Below, in pieces: positions 35,424-46,270 of a DNA stretch of 64,000 nt. The stretch is from Isoetes taiwanensis. Taxonomy: Eukaryota > Streptophyta > Lycopodiopsida > Isoetales > Isoetaceae. The translations under genes and the position numbers were made by a program. Positions within the stretch are counted from its first letter, which is position 1, and each line of letters opens with the position of its first letter. The notes under the pieces are model-generated. The model worked only from the letters and a program-made list of their open reading frames with translations, was not told the DNA's origin and did not search any database. The stretch spans positions 8,588,736 to 8,652,735 of the forward strand of contig JAJEKV010000032.1 of assembly GCA_021234155.1 (NCBI GenBank), given 5' to 3'.

Positions 35424-36815
35424 ATGGCTATGGATACAGCTATGGCAGCAGCAATGTGCAGCAGAGTGGTTATGGTGGCAGCCATTTTGGTCCCTTTTGT
35501 TTTAGGTGTAAGAATGGAAGGGGGTTTCAAGATGGAAATATCACCCCTCAACTCTAAGTGTCACCATGGTCTCAGCAGCTCTGGGGATGGTGTGAAAGAT
35601 CGCATATCTTGCGCAGTCAAGAAGAGCTTCAAGCGCCTAGATCACATTGGTGTCCGGCTCGGTCTCGATCTAAACCGCGCCGGAGCTGATGCAATGCCAT
35701 CAAGAATTGCAAAGCTCTATGGTGATGATGACTATGAGAGTCCAGTCTCCACAGGAGGGGGTGACTATGTGACCACCATGTCCCTAGGAACCCCCTTAAA
35801 GACCTACCCTGTCATAGTAGACACTGGTAGTGACCTAGTCTGGCTTCAATGCAAACCCTGTGATATCTGCTTTAAGCAAACTGACCCCATCTTTGACCCC
35901 CAAGCTTCAAGCACTTACTCAACTAGACAATGTTCTGACTCCATGTGTAAGGCATTGCAAAACAAGGCATGCAACCCAGATTGCACTTATGCATATGCAT
36001 ATGGGGATGGATCAGGTAGCAGGGGCACTTTATCTTCAGAGTCAATTACTTTATCCACCATAGATGGCGCAAAAAAGAAGGTTACTAATTTTGCTTTTGG
36101 TTGCGGTCATAGAAACAAGGGATCATTTGGTGATGCAGCTGGGCTTATGGGCTTGGGAAGAGGTCCCCTCTCTTTGGTGTCACAATTAGGGTCTTTGTTT
36201 GGTAACCAATTCTCCTATTGTTTAGTCCCATGGTTAGACGCTCCTAGTGTCACTTCTCCTTTGTACTTGGGATCAGGTCCTCAAGATGGCCTTGAGTTTT
36301 CTTACACTCCTCTTATCACCAACCCTAGGCTTGAGACATTTTACTATGTTCAACTCCTTGATATCTCTGTTGCAGGGCGCCGCCTCAACATACCTAAAGG
36401 CACCTTTGACATCCAATCTGATGGCACAGGTGGCATGATCTTTGACAGTGGGACCACCCTCACCCTCATTGATGATGCTGCTTACTCTCGCATCTTGAAG
36501 GCTTTTAGCAGTAGGATTTCTCTTCCTAAGGTGGATGGATCGTCTATTGGACTTGATCTTTGCTATGATGTCTCCAAGGCAAAGTGTAGAAAGACCCCTT
36601 TCCCTAGTCTCACATTCCATTTCCAAGATGCAGACTATGATCTTCCTCTTGACAACTATTTTGTCACTGCAAATGATGCTGGAACAATCCTCTGCCTAGC
36701 CATGTCATCTACCAATGTTGGTATCAACATCTTTGGTAACATCCAACAACAGAACTTTCGCATTGTTTATGATTTAGATAATGACCAGCTTGGCTTTGCA
36801 GCTACCAAGTGCTAG
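35424..36815 (+). CDS. Nepenthesin-type aspartic protease (family A1)
   Basis: An intact, intronless 463-codon frame encodes a pepsin-fold endopeptidase. The two catalytic motifs are DTGSDLVWLQC (Asp133) and DSGTTLTLI (Asp341). Between them is the Cys-rich nepenthesin insert (KPCDICF...CSDSMCKALQNKACNPDC), followed by the family signatures YAYGDGSGSRGTLSSE and FGCGHRNKG, and the end is the usual GNIQQQNFRIVYDLDNDQLGFA. A hydrophobic run at residues 12-28 is a likely signal peptide, so the enzyme is probably secreted or vacuolar; M11 is an alternative start that places it even nearer the N-terminus. Residues about 30-110 would be the prosegment. Length and motif order fit plant members of this family. 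An AATAAA occurs at 36988. The exact subfamily and substrate cannot be told from sequence. Confidence 0.95.
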   Translation: MAMDTAMAAAMCSRVVMVAAILVPFVLGVRMEGGFKMEISPLNSKCHHGLSSSGDGVKDRISCAVKKSFKRLDHIGVRLGLDLNRAGADAMPSRIAKLYGDDDYESPVSTGGGDYVTTMSLGTPLKTYPVIVDTGSDLVWLQCKPCDICFKQTDPIFDPQASSTYSTRQCSDSMCKALQNKACNPDCTYAYAYGDGSGSRGTLSSESITLSTIDGAKKKVTNFAFGCGHRNKGSFGDAAGLMGLGRGPLSLVSQLGSLFGNQFSYCLVPWLDAPSVTSPLYLGSGPQDGLEFSYTPLITNPRLETFYYVQLLDISVAGRRLNIPKGTFDIQSDGTGGMIFDSGTTLTLIDDAAYSRILKAFSSRISLPKVDGSSIGLDLCYDVSKAKCRKTPFPSLTFHFQDADYDLPLDNYFVTANDAGTILCLAMSSTNVGINIFGNIQQQNFRIVYDLDNDQLGFAATKC

Positions 36816-37237
36816 CCAAGTCATTAACGCATCACCGGTGCAAGTTGTTAAAATCATCAAAATCTTTGGTAGATGATGTATGAGATTTTATTCAATATGA
36901 ATGTTTTATTCCTTTGCTTTTCAAAATAAGGTTAAATTGGAAAAGACAGGACTTTGAGTAAATAAGAAGGTATGGACATGCCTCATGAATAAAAAACGAA
37001 AGAGAGAGAGAAGGCCTTCCCTTGTGTGTGTGTATATAAGAGCGACCATAGGTTCACTAGGATTTGTACTATCTCTATGCATATGTTTGTAAATCCCGTT
37101 TGCTTTGTGTAGTTCAACTTTGTGGATGATTAGAATCACAATTTTGATTTGAAGCAGGATATGACTTAGGTGTAACATCTATCTAGAGATGCATTAAGAT
37201 CTATAAGAATAATATTTGATGGGGTTGAATTGAAGGC

Positions 37238-37351
37238 TAGTTTTCGTTTTGCAGCCCACCTCTGAAGTGGCATGCATCCCGGCCCTTGATTTTCAGATTG
37301 TATGGTCTGGATTTGTGCCACATTAGGCGGGGGGCTGTAAAACGAAACTCT
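37238..37351. mobile_element. Small foldback (MITE-like) element between convergent genes
   Basis: The sequence agttttcgttttgcagccc (from 37239) is repeated inverted as gggggctgtaaaacgaaact (to 37349), about 19 bp with few mismatches. The interior also pairs partly (gaagtggca against tgccacatt). The whole could fold into one ~114-bp hairpin. It lies between the 3' ends of the protease and EGY3 genes. I see no clear target-site duplication. Confidence 0.55.
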
Positions 37352-37601
37352 CTCGAATTGAGTTGAGACTCGTTAATAAGTTTTCGTGATGCTGCCCAGC
37401 TGAATGGCGTAAATAAGGAAGATAAAGCTTAAATACCTTCTACTGGACAGTCTTAGGATCTTGTGATACAATGCTGTAATCTTTCTGAACTGGTTTTATG
37501 GCAGCGTATAACTTCTACAGGTAAAGTGAAAATGGAATTTTTGACCTTTCAGCAAAAGATTTCACATATATTACACAAAACGCCATTTGAACATCTTGTT
37601 A

Positions 37602-40072
37602 TCAGCTTAAAAAATCGCTACCTCTGAAAAATGGAGGTGTGTAAAAGGCACTAGGAAAAGTGCCTGCACTGTTGGGGAACAATGTCAAGAAGCAAAAAAT
37701 TGCAAGGGCATATCCCCAAATGTATCTATTGGTGTCCAAAGGAGTGATCTCATCCTGAGCAGGAAGCTCTTCGCCACCCCGAAAGAATGTCGCAACAAAT
37801 CCCCATGCTAAGCATAAAATGCTACCAGTAAGGCCACCAATCCCAAGGGATAAGGAAGTAAAGAATGAAAGGATGCTTGCAACCCTTCTACCATACAGAG
37901 CTTGTGTTATGCGTCCCCCTTCAAGCTTCCCACATGGCAGGAGATTGAGGGATGTTATAACCATGCCTAGCAATATACTCATGTATCAGTGTTTGAATAA
38001 AATGAAATAACAACATAGCACTTTATAAAACTTACAAAATCAACTCACCAAGGAGACCTGCAAAAGCTAATGGATCAACAGGGACACCCAGGCCTTCCAC
38101 AGCTTGTGGCAGAACATTACCCAGCTCATCAGTATAAGGGCCAATCACATATTGTATAAAGGATAATAATGGATTATTATAAAAGAATTGTGGTCTTATG
38201 TACCTGCAAATAAGTGGTCAGAATTACAAAAGGGTATGAAATTGGGCATCACAGAAGATTCAGCAAGTATTTAAGTACTTACAAGGCATTGTCTCCGCCA
38301 TTTAAACTCCCATCAAGCCAAAATGCCACTGCTGCTAACAAGAATGATGTAACAAATGCACTTGTGGTTCGAGCAGCAGCAATATCAAAAAGTGCCTTGC
38401 GACTGGGTAGAAGCGACTCAAAGTTGTTCACTACCCCTAGGCAGCCAGTCCAATTGGAAGGTATAAGGAAAGATGGGCTGAGCTTGACCTTGTACTGTGA
38501 AGCTGTCCACCTTGTTGCAGTCTGCATAGATGAACAATATCATATACAGAAATTGAAACAGATAAGAATGTTGTGCCTTGCAACATACTGGCACAGGACA
38601 TACCTCTGAAATAATAAGAATAGTGATGAAACCACCAAAAAGGGGCAAAAAATTAGCAACATAATCATCAAATGTTGCATTTGGCACTAAAAAGAGGCCA
38701 CTCATGATAGCGGTAGTCCCTACAGTTGTCACACCAAGAAGAATTGCAGAGAGATATCCACCAAATGTGCTGAGAGAATTAGTTTCAAATTGAAGATCTA
38801 TCTCTGCCTTTGGTTGTACAAGACACACCTGGAAATAACAGCAATCTTTATGTCTTAGGCTTTACCATAATATACAGAATGCTGCACCCAAAGTTCTGCA
38901 GAGACTACAAGTTCCATCACCGATGCATTGGAAAACATTATAGCATGTCCTAATCATAAGATCAATAATAAGATGCTGGAAAAAATGCGTTTATTAATTT
39001 TCATAAAACTGACATTTAATCCTACTTGTACCTGCTTAGTGATATTATCAACATTCTGCTCCATGAACCATAAGACTACATCCTGACCAGCAGCCTCTGA
39101 GAGCTTCCTTTCTAATTTTGGTTTCACTTCTTCTATTGGTCTCCGCAATTTTCCAATGAATATGCCGCCATCCCCAAACCGACGTACATCCGTTGCATAA
39201 AAAGAATCAAAGCCAAAACAGCTTCTCAGCTGCAGACACAGAATGAAAGTTCGTATGTCACAAAAAATAAGCATAAAAGAGAGAAAGCTCCAATCCCTAC
39301 CTTTGTAAGATCCAAGGCCTTGAATGCTTTTTCAGCCTTTTCCAATCTTTCTTTCTCCTTCATGATTACATTTCTTTGCAAACTTTGGATCAACTTCGAG
39401 AGAAGGTTGCCATCATCTTGGTTCTGCAGGTCTTTCAATCTCTGTTCAGCTCTTTTTTTCTCCAGCTTTAATGCTGCCTCAATGGATGGACTACTCATAA
39501 ACTTCTTAAAATCTTCATCATCCTTCCAGTCGATTTCCTGTTTTTGCTGTTGTGCGCCATCTATGCTCTGGACCTCAGATGAATTTGGTCCATGAACAGT
39601 ATCTTCAGCAACATTCTTTGTTTCTCCCTCTTCTTTTGTCTGATCTTTTTGATCAATTGTAGAAACGGGTGGCTGGTCATCTGCATGGGTAGCATTCAGC
39701 CTCCATACCAGTTTTGTCTGCATTTTTGTTGCATATGCTTTATATTGTCCCTCATTGAATTGGTCTCTAATCTGCAGAAATGATACCTCATTAATTCAAA
39801 GAGATGATGAAAGTGCACTATTGGTTAAAAACGTTAATGAAGCTTTTTAGTCATTTGGAAACGGAATACCACTTCAATACATCATGAGACAAACGGGCAA
39901 TATCACGTCAATAAATTTAACAAAGTTTTCAATTTTGGGTTTCACAGACCTGAAGTCCAAGCTTTCTTGCAGCATTAAAACCACAATGAAGAGGACTGGG
40001 AAAATCTCTGCAAATATTTTCCACAGAAGAGCAAGGGATTAAACCGCGTACTTGAATTGGATGACAAGCCAT
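37602..40072 (-). CDS. EGY3: EGY3-like chloroplast site-2-protease homologue (inactive)
   Basis: Seven exons, each with GT/AG borders and matching phase: 39950-40072, 39301-39771, 39032-39229, 38604-38828, 38283-38521, 38049-38203 and 37602-37966. They join to 591 codons, close to the usual EGY3 length. The first ATG (40070-40072) gives an N-terminus poor in acidic residues, suitable as a plastid transit peptide. Exon 2 is charged and coiled-coil-like. The C-terminal half has several membrane helices and EGY3 hallmarks: SPSFLIPSNWTGCLGV, LDGSLNGGDNALYI, SLNLLPCGKLEGGR (about residues 476-489) and ALYGRR. EGY proteins are thylakoid S2P-family proteins. Here the HExxH site reads SETAT (residues 338-342) and the Asp of the NxxPxxxLDGG motif is Glu, so catalysis is unlikely, as known for EGY3. 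EGY3 has been linked to heat and salt stress. Confidence 0.92.
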
Positions 40073-40147
40073 TTGCGACCAAAATGAGATCAATTGCTAG
40101 AACTTACACCAGAAGGGAGGGGAAAATGCGACAATGGGCGATGTCCT

Positions 40148-40160
40148 GGAGCTTCCAGAA
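40148..40160 (-). promoter_or_regulatory. Near-consensus heat-shock element upstream of EGY3
   Basis: On the minus strand the site reads TTCTGGAAGCTCC, matching the HSE pattern TTCnnGAAnnTTC at all but one base. It lies 76-88 bp before the EGY3 ATG, in promoter or leader. EGY3 is reported as heat-induced in other plants, which makes this placement plausible; a single 13-bp match is weak evidence on its own. Confidence 0.4.
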
Positions 40161-40491
40161 TGGTCGGAGATGGCCCACGATGCACACGCAGCAGGACAAT
40201 TGTCAGCCCTTAAGGGACTACGTTATTCCCATTTGTCACTACTAAATAAGAGGAACAGATAAGGTTGATAACGGGAGACGTTATACCTAGCAACAAGGAG
40301 CAATTCAAGCAAGGGCTCTTCTTTTCCTCGTCCTGGAAATCCGAAGCATTCTTTCGACACGGCGTCTTCATGCCGGTTGCAAGGATAGTAAATAATGTTC
40401 TATTTTGCTTGCTGATTTGATTGACAAGGATTTGAGATTATTATGACTGTAATGACCGTAAGGTTTAATTTATAGCATTTTACCCTTGAAA

Positions 40492-40617
40492 TTATATGAC
40501 ATAATGTAGAATGGAATAGGGGAAGCCATTCTTGCTGCCCCCATGACCTACAGACATCATGGGGGCAGCAAGAATGGCTGATCCTATTCTGTTCTACTAC
40601 GTCAAGTTTTATATCAA
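40492..40617. repeat. Long hairpin: 23-bp perfect stem with extended imperfect arms
   Basis: The arm agccattcttgctgccccca plus tga (40524-40546) is repeated exactly in inverse at 40557-40579 around a ten-base loop (cctacagaca). Pairing continues outward with a few bulges, for example gtagaatggaatagg against cctattctgttctac, giving about 55-60 bp per arm in total. It is 420-545 bp upstream of the EGY3 start codon. A foldback transposon or a young microRNA-type precursor are both possible. Confidence 0.85.
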
Positions 40618-41029
40618 CATCTAAAAGTCTTTTGTTGAAAAGCTTTTGTTCATGTTCTTGATCACCCAAAACTAAGCTCCAAGACAAAAGAGTATAAGTT
40701 TATGGGATATTGTCTAATAGAAAGGCCTATAGGTTTGATATCATCAGCTATCAACTCTCAAGCAAATGATCCAGTAACCTTCGTTATCCTTAAGGAACTC
40801 TTGTCCATTTTGCATTATGTTCCAAAATTTCTCTTGATACATATCACATTAAATTGATTCCTCTGCCATTGGACTCGTTATCCTTGAAACTTTTGCCATT
40901 GCACCTATGGAATATTGCAGACCTGTCAGAAATAAAAGTCCACTTGAAATAAGAGGCCATCTCTTTGGAGCAGGGATTATGCCTTTGTTACTTCTAAAAA
41001 ACCAACTGGACCATTTTTATACCAAGATA

Positions 41030-42250
41030 TTGTGATAGAACCATTCAACGTTCGATGGGTTGAAGTAATGCAACTGCGGATTAACTCTATTTATCAAGGA
41101 GAAACTTGGAATTTGGTCCCTAAATTTGCAACTAGGCATTTATTTGGATCAAAATGGATTTCTGAATTAAAACTCAGAAGTGATGGCAATATTGATAAAT
41201 TCAAAGAATTTTCGTGGCAACGGGTTGCATTCAAATTCTAGATATACTATTGAAGAAACCTTTGTGCCAATCGCTCAAATGGTATCTGTAAGAGCAATCC
41301 TTGCCTATGCCACATTGAATCAATTTTATGTACACAAAATGAATGTAACTAATGCTTTCTTGTATGATTATTTGACAGACAAACAGTCAGGTAGGCAGAC
41401 AAACACACATAATTTATTTTAACGTTCACAGGAAAAGAAGAAGTTTATCTTGAACAATTGGAAGGTTTCAGCGCAGGATTATCAAAAGAATTCATATGCA
41501 AACTCAACAAAGCACTTTGTAGTTTGAAGCATGATTCTAGAACATGGTATGACAAATTACATGGTGTTCTAATGCAGTTAGTATTCCAATAGAGCACAGT
41601 AGATGCCAGTGTTTACTTTAGACATAAGCCACATCCCTTGGTATCACTTTATTATATTGATAATCTGCTAATTGTAACAGCAAATCAAGAAGATCTTGCA
41701 CATCTCAAAAAGCAGCTTCAATCAGCATTTAGAATGAAGGATCTTGGCTAGGTTTGTTACTTGGTTTAGAATCAGGTAAAGGGCTTGGATTCCTGTATAT
41801 TACCTAGGTAAAATATCTACACAATCTGCTTCATGACACCAATATATTTGCTTGCAATTCTGTGGCCACTCCACTTGAACCAGGTCTCATTATGTTGATC
41901 TCATTATGCTTTTTATAGGCCTTTTTTTCTGCTTTCATGCCTTGATCCACTCGTCTGAAACACTCTCCTGGCTTATCTCCCAAAAATAGTTACTGCCTTT
42001 TTTGAAGTGTTGTCTAAGGTATATTATTGCAGGAGTAGGCGGAATATGGTTTGCATTATGAGGCAATTGCGGGATCAATCATCATTGGATATGATGTTTC
42101 AGACTGGGAAACATGACAGAAAATCAATATTTCTGTTTTCACTTTGGCTATAAAAAGTGCCATTAGCTGGGATAACAACAAGAAAAATATATAGCACAAT
42201 TGACCACTAAGCAGAGGACCTCTCAATTGCTCAGTATGCAATGAGGCATG
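41030..42250 (+). pseudogene. Ty1/copia pol remnant (reverse transcriptase and RNase H)
   Basis: Plus-strand frames spell a broken copia pol. The stretch TWNLVPKFATRHLFGSKWISELK corresponds in place to the fingers region, and FVPIAQMVSVRAILAYATLNQFYVHKMNVTNAFLY to the conserved copia segment around the QMDVxxAFL motif, with the key Asp changed to Asn. KEEVYLEQLEGF, CKLNKALCSLKHDSRTWYDKL and LVSLYYIDNLLIV (YVDD replaced by YIDN) follow. Around 42080-42150 GYDVSDWE and SAISWDNNKK stand for the RNase H GYxDSDWAG and AISWxSKKQ motifs. Stops, frameshifts and lost active-site Asp residues show that it is inactive. No LTR was recognised at either end. Confidence 0.8.
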
Positions 42251-42413
42251 TGCTGGAATAGGTTTGCCACTGAATTGAGGGTCGAATCAAATTACAAGCT
42301 ACCCAAGATTTTAAAAGCCCATCAGCCAATTAGGTTCCAAAAAATTGCATCCTCCTATCACACGAGGGGTGCCAAAAACCTCAAATTTATGGACAAGCCT
42401 AGGATTCGTGGAC

Positions 42414-42562
42414 AGTGATACCCGAGTACCTTATTTATCAACCATGTTGAACCAAAGACAATACACGGGGTTTTGTGGACTTCGCGAAAACACGAAGTTT
42501 TTCTAATTTTATGCTGGTCCAAACATGATTGTAGTTGATAAATAAGGTGTTCGGGTGATACT
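42414..42562. repeat. ~29-bp imperfect terminal inverted repeats around 90 bp
   Basis: The left arm gtgatacccgagtaccttatttatcaac ends at 42442; its inverse, gttgataaataaggtgttcgggtgata, begins at 42534. Fifteen bases (accttatttatcaac) pair perfectly and the rest nearly so. An internal cttcgcgaaaacacgaag hairpin sits in the centre. This is a candidate MITE just downstream of the copia remnant. Confidence 0.6.
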
Positions 42563-42837
42563 CTGACCATGACCACACTTACATCTGCCACCTAGAGGAA
42601 AGTTCCAAGATTAGGGATCATAGAAAATTTTTTAAGGTTCTTGAAGGATTTCTAGAATTGATTTGTGTCGGATTTGCTGTCGTGTAAGCATGTTCTTAAG
42701 ATGAAATCGACTGGGTTGATGCATATGAGCATGTTCTTAAGTCGACAGGGGCAGATTTACTGTCACGGGCATGTTCTTGCATGATTTTAGGACCGAAACA
42801 GACTATTCTTGTATAATTCCAGCCGAACAGGTTCGAT

Positions 42838-44229
42838 ATCCTAGTTTTTTTTTCTTTTTTTTTTGAAGGATGACAAACTCTTATTCAATATTCCAGAAGA
42901 AGTACACACGTAGATGCAGAGACAAGAATAAAATCTCAGCAGACAAAGATAATCCACTGAGTGCAGCCACCTGCCTATGCATAAGATAAGATACCCAAAT
43001 ATTCCTCAAAAATCAAATGTTTTTTCTCAGGAGCAAGCTGAGAACATAGGTATGCCTTCACCAATTTGTCTTGCGCCTCGTGAAGAAGTTGATCAACAGT
43101 AATTGATAAACCTTTGAAGATACACATTCGCCTTCTTTTCCAAATAGACCACAACAACCAGCTTGAAGCTAAGTGGAAAGCCTGTTGCTGCAAGCTGTTC
43201 CAAGTGGAAGGATAAATGGCGAGAAGCACCTGCTGACTAGTCAAGGCCACATGGAAGAGAGATAGCAACCATGACCAAACTGGCTGAACTTGGTCACATA
43301 GAAAGAAGCAGTGCTGGAGACTCTCAACTTGCCGCTTACACAGTGGGCAGAGTTCTGAAATGCGAGGATAAAACTTATGAACTGGCACATTAACCCGCAG
43401 ACATCTGTGAAGTAGTTGCCACCATAAGGTAGAAACTTTGGGATGCAGCAATTTATTCTAGACCCAGGACCACATACGCTGCCACCGAGGAGGGGGAATG
43501 TGGAGCTGCCAACCAGCCCGAGGGGGGACAATGTCAACATCAATCAGCTTTTGATATAATGAATGCATAAGATGTTGTGCATTAACAATTTGGGGACCAG
43601 TCCAAATAGGCACATCAACTGATTGTGAAGGAGCGTCGGGCAGAATGTCAGCCAGCTTTTGCCACAGAGCTCTATCCCATCAAGATAGCATAAACTTAGT
43701 CTGAAAAGTATCCCAAGTCAACAAGTGTCCTGCCTCATACCAAGCACCAACTGTGAGAATATTAGCAACCCTCCAATGCCGCTGAGTCAATGAATGTACA
43801 GTAGCACACAGAGGGATGTGATTATCCAGAGGAATCCACCAACACAGCGAATCAACCTGTGGACACACACCTGGATTAATCTTAAATAGCACACGAACTG
43901 TCTCCCAAGATTCCAAGAATCAAGCAGTCCCTTCAAGAAGGGGGAAGCATTCGGATATGGACGAAGCTGATAAAAGAGACACCAAAGAAGAACTGCCCCT
44001 AAGTGCCAGTTTCCCAAAAGGAATACATTGCCCAAGTGCTTGCGCAACCAATCCCATTCCAGGCGAATGTACCATACCTGCCAAGTAGCGACAAATGAAC
44101 TTAGATATCATAATTTTACTCTGTAAATAAAAGTCAATCATACCTAGACCTCTAGCAAATTTTGGTTTGATACATGTGGACCAAGCGACCTAGACCTCCA
44201 GCAAATTTTGGTTTGATAATCCTAGTTTT
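42838..44229 (-). mobile_element. 5'-truncated L1-type LINE fragment (E) with target-site duplication
   Basis: A T-rich run on the plus strand (42845-42864) is the poly(A) tail of a minus-strand insertion. The same 11 bp, atcctagtttt, flanks the insertion at 42838-42848 and 44219-44229, a good target-site duplication. Minus-strand frames contain the C-terminal zinc-binding domain of plant L1 ORF2: KVSTLWWQLLHRCLRVN, CPLCKRQVESLQHCFFLC and WSIWKRRR (frame 42975-43451), with broken upstream RT-thumb sequence to about 44140. Near the 5' end a 30-bp segment is duplicated (44143-44172 and 44189-44218). Confidence 0.85.
42975..43451 (-). pseudogene. L1 ORF2 C-terminal zf-RVT domain
   Basis: This 158-codon frame holds the reverse-transcriptase-associated zinc-binding domain of plant L1 elements: W-rich start (TLWWQLLHRC), C-P-L-C, and H-C-F-x-C ligands in the order C-x2-C, H-x-x-x-C, then WLLWSIWKRRR. 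It is the tail of a larger ORF2 lost by 5' truncation and frameshifts; the catalytic RT core is absent. Confidence 0.8.
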
Positions 44230-44356
44230 GAATCAACAAGAATGCCAATCTGTAAAAATCATGAAGATCATGGAAAAATTCACCTAGTATATCCTTGGCA
44301 CTTTGCGATTGATTTCATTTTGAAGATCGTAGATTAGGCCAACATGGACATTTTGT

Positions 44357-45854
44357 TGGTAACATTCCCCTAAAATATACAATATAAATACGTATATTTT
44401 AAGCCACGTCACTATACAAGCCTATTCTAGTAGCCTTGTATACATTAGTGTGGTCAGGGGGCATGGCTAAGTTACTATATATAACTTAGCCAATCTTAGA
44501 TACGGAAACCATTTCCATGTGGCCCGATCCTATTGGTGCCTGGCCATACAGACACATCTCATCGAAGCAACATGGGTGACATGTCAGTCCTAACCTATTA
44601 AGAGTCAAAACCTAGACCTAGACCATTTTTTGGCTCCAGCAGTTCTTGATCTTAGTTCATGTTCTTAGCTCCGTTTCAAGGATCGTTTGCTGCAGCACAA
44701 CCTAGTTTCCAGATGAGTTAGCGTCTTGTGTCTTTAGAAGAGCCATTCTATAACCCTTAGTTCAAATCATGAACCCTAATCAGTGAACCCTAATGGTAAG
44801 TTAGATGCATGTGATTAGGATTGGATGTTATTGTTGTTATTTATCATGTTATATGGATATATGATATTGGTTGATCTCATGTTTGCACCTCTTATATTGG
44901 GAAGGAGGGGTAGAGATCTAGTAGCCATTATTTAGACGATGCTCCTAGTTTAGACCCCTTAGCTCCTATATATGCGGGCTATGGATAGAGCCCACCAAGC
45001 TATGGAGGCTATAAAGTGACTGAGCACCACACAACATGGTCGGTGGCATAGAGAGAGGTCCATGCTGAGTGCGGCAACAAGGGACACATAGTGGGCTAGG
45101 CTTATAGTCGGTCACGTCTAGTGGGCTGGGTTTGAGTCTGACATTCCCTGGGTCAATAGTGTCGCCCTGACTCTTAAGAGTTGCATATGTTGGTCTGCCT
45201 TTTGTTTAGGGGAATTCAGTTAGGGAAGGATGTGTGTCGCCACGATCATCTGGCTGCCTATGGAACCACTGCACTCCAGGAAGGGGAGATGCAACCCTTC
45301 TTACCTCATCAGATTAGGGAGATGCGACCCGGAGTAGTCTCGTTGGGTAATACCAAGAAACTGCATCTTTGGCAGGTTACAGTCACGACAGAGCCTGATT
45401 TAGCCCATTTGCATAGTATACACAGGAGGGGCGGATGGAGTGGTCAACCCTAGCCATTGTCTCTTGCCAGCCCTAAGTCATTGTCATAACTCAGTCTGTT
45501 CTATCTTGAGACCCCAACAATCAGTCTATCTACTTTTTCCACGAGTCTGAGCCTGGATAAGGAACTCCATTGATGTACTGATATATTGATGTATCAGATG
45601 GATCTATGGATGGATTGTGTTACCCTTTGTGGTAGTGGACAGTTGTTATTATTACCAGTGTTGTCATAGTTAGGTTGCTCCCGCTGTCATAGGAGCCCAT
45701 AGGAGGGGCGCAAGATACCTCCGCCTCTTCTTCTCACGCTCTGGCCATCACATGAGCGGGGTAAACGGAGGGCCCATATGGCAGGTGCTGTCGGATGGGT
45801 GATTTCCTATGGGATGTATATTGGAGCATCGTATGTTACACGGGGAGCGTCCTA
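44357..45854 (+). repeat. 5' LTR of a gypsy-type element
   Basis: It begins with a variant of TGTAACATTCCCCTAAAATA, shared with the LTR start at 20940, and ends near ggggagcgtccta just before a primer binding site. Much of its length is present in reverse orientation at 46271-47677. The termini are slightly mutated. No internal coding sequence of its element survives here. Confidence 0.7.
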
Positions 45855-45855
45855 A

Positions 45856-45867
45856 TGGTATTAGAGC
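45856..45867 (+). other. Primer binding site next to the 44357 LTR
   Basis: TGGTATTAGAGC differs at one base from the initiator Met-tRNA complement TGGTATCAGAGC and lies directly after the LTR. It shows that this LTR is a 5' LTR on the plus strand. The following ~400 bp look like untranslated leader and end at the inverted LTR. Confidence 0.75.
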
Positions 45868-46270
45868 AACGATCTTGGTTGACTACGATCAAGCACTGCC
45901 GTGACCTTAGATAGGTAGCTAACTGGCCTAGTCAAGGATGGAATGAGAATTCCAATCTTGAGCCTCCATAGTGAGAGAAAGAAAATTTCTTCCATCAGTA
46001 GAGTCATAGCAGACTAAGTTACAGACTGGGGGGAGGAATAGTTGAGTGACTAGTAAAAAATGGTTTGAAAATTATGCATGGATGTCATGATTCCACGTGA
46101 AATGGGCTAAATAATTGTCCAAATCAGAGAACCTAATGGAATATGGCATAAATTCATAATTGGTAGCCCAAGAACTATAAGAAAAAAAACAAAGATTAAA
46201 AATTAAGGGATGGGGATCAACGTTAACAGGGGTAGCTCATTAAAAATAGTAATAATGACATAAAATCAGA

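Noticed and set aside
36273-36626. 117-codon minus-strand frame
   Set aside because: Antisense to the intact aspartic protease.
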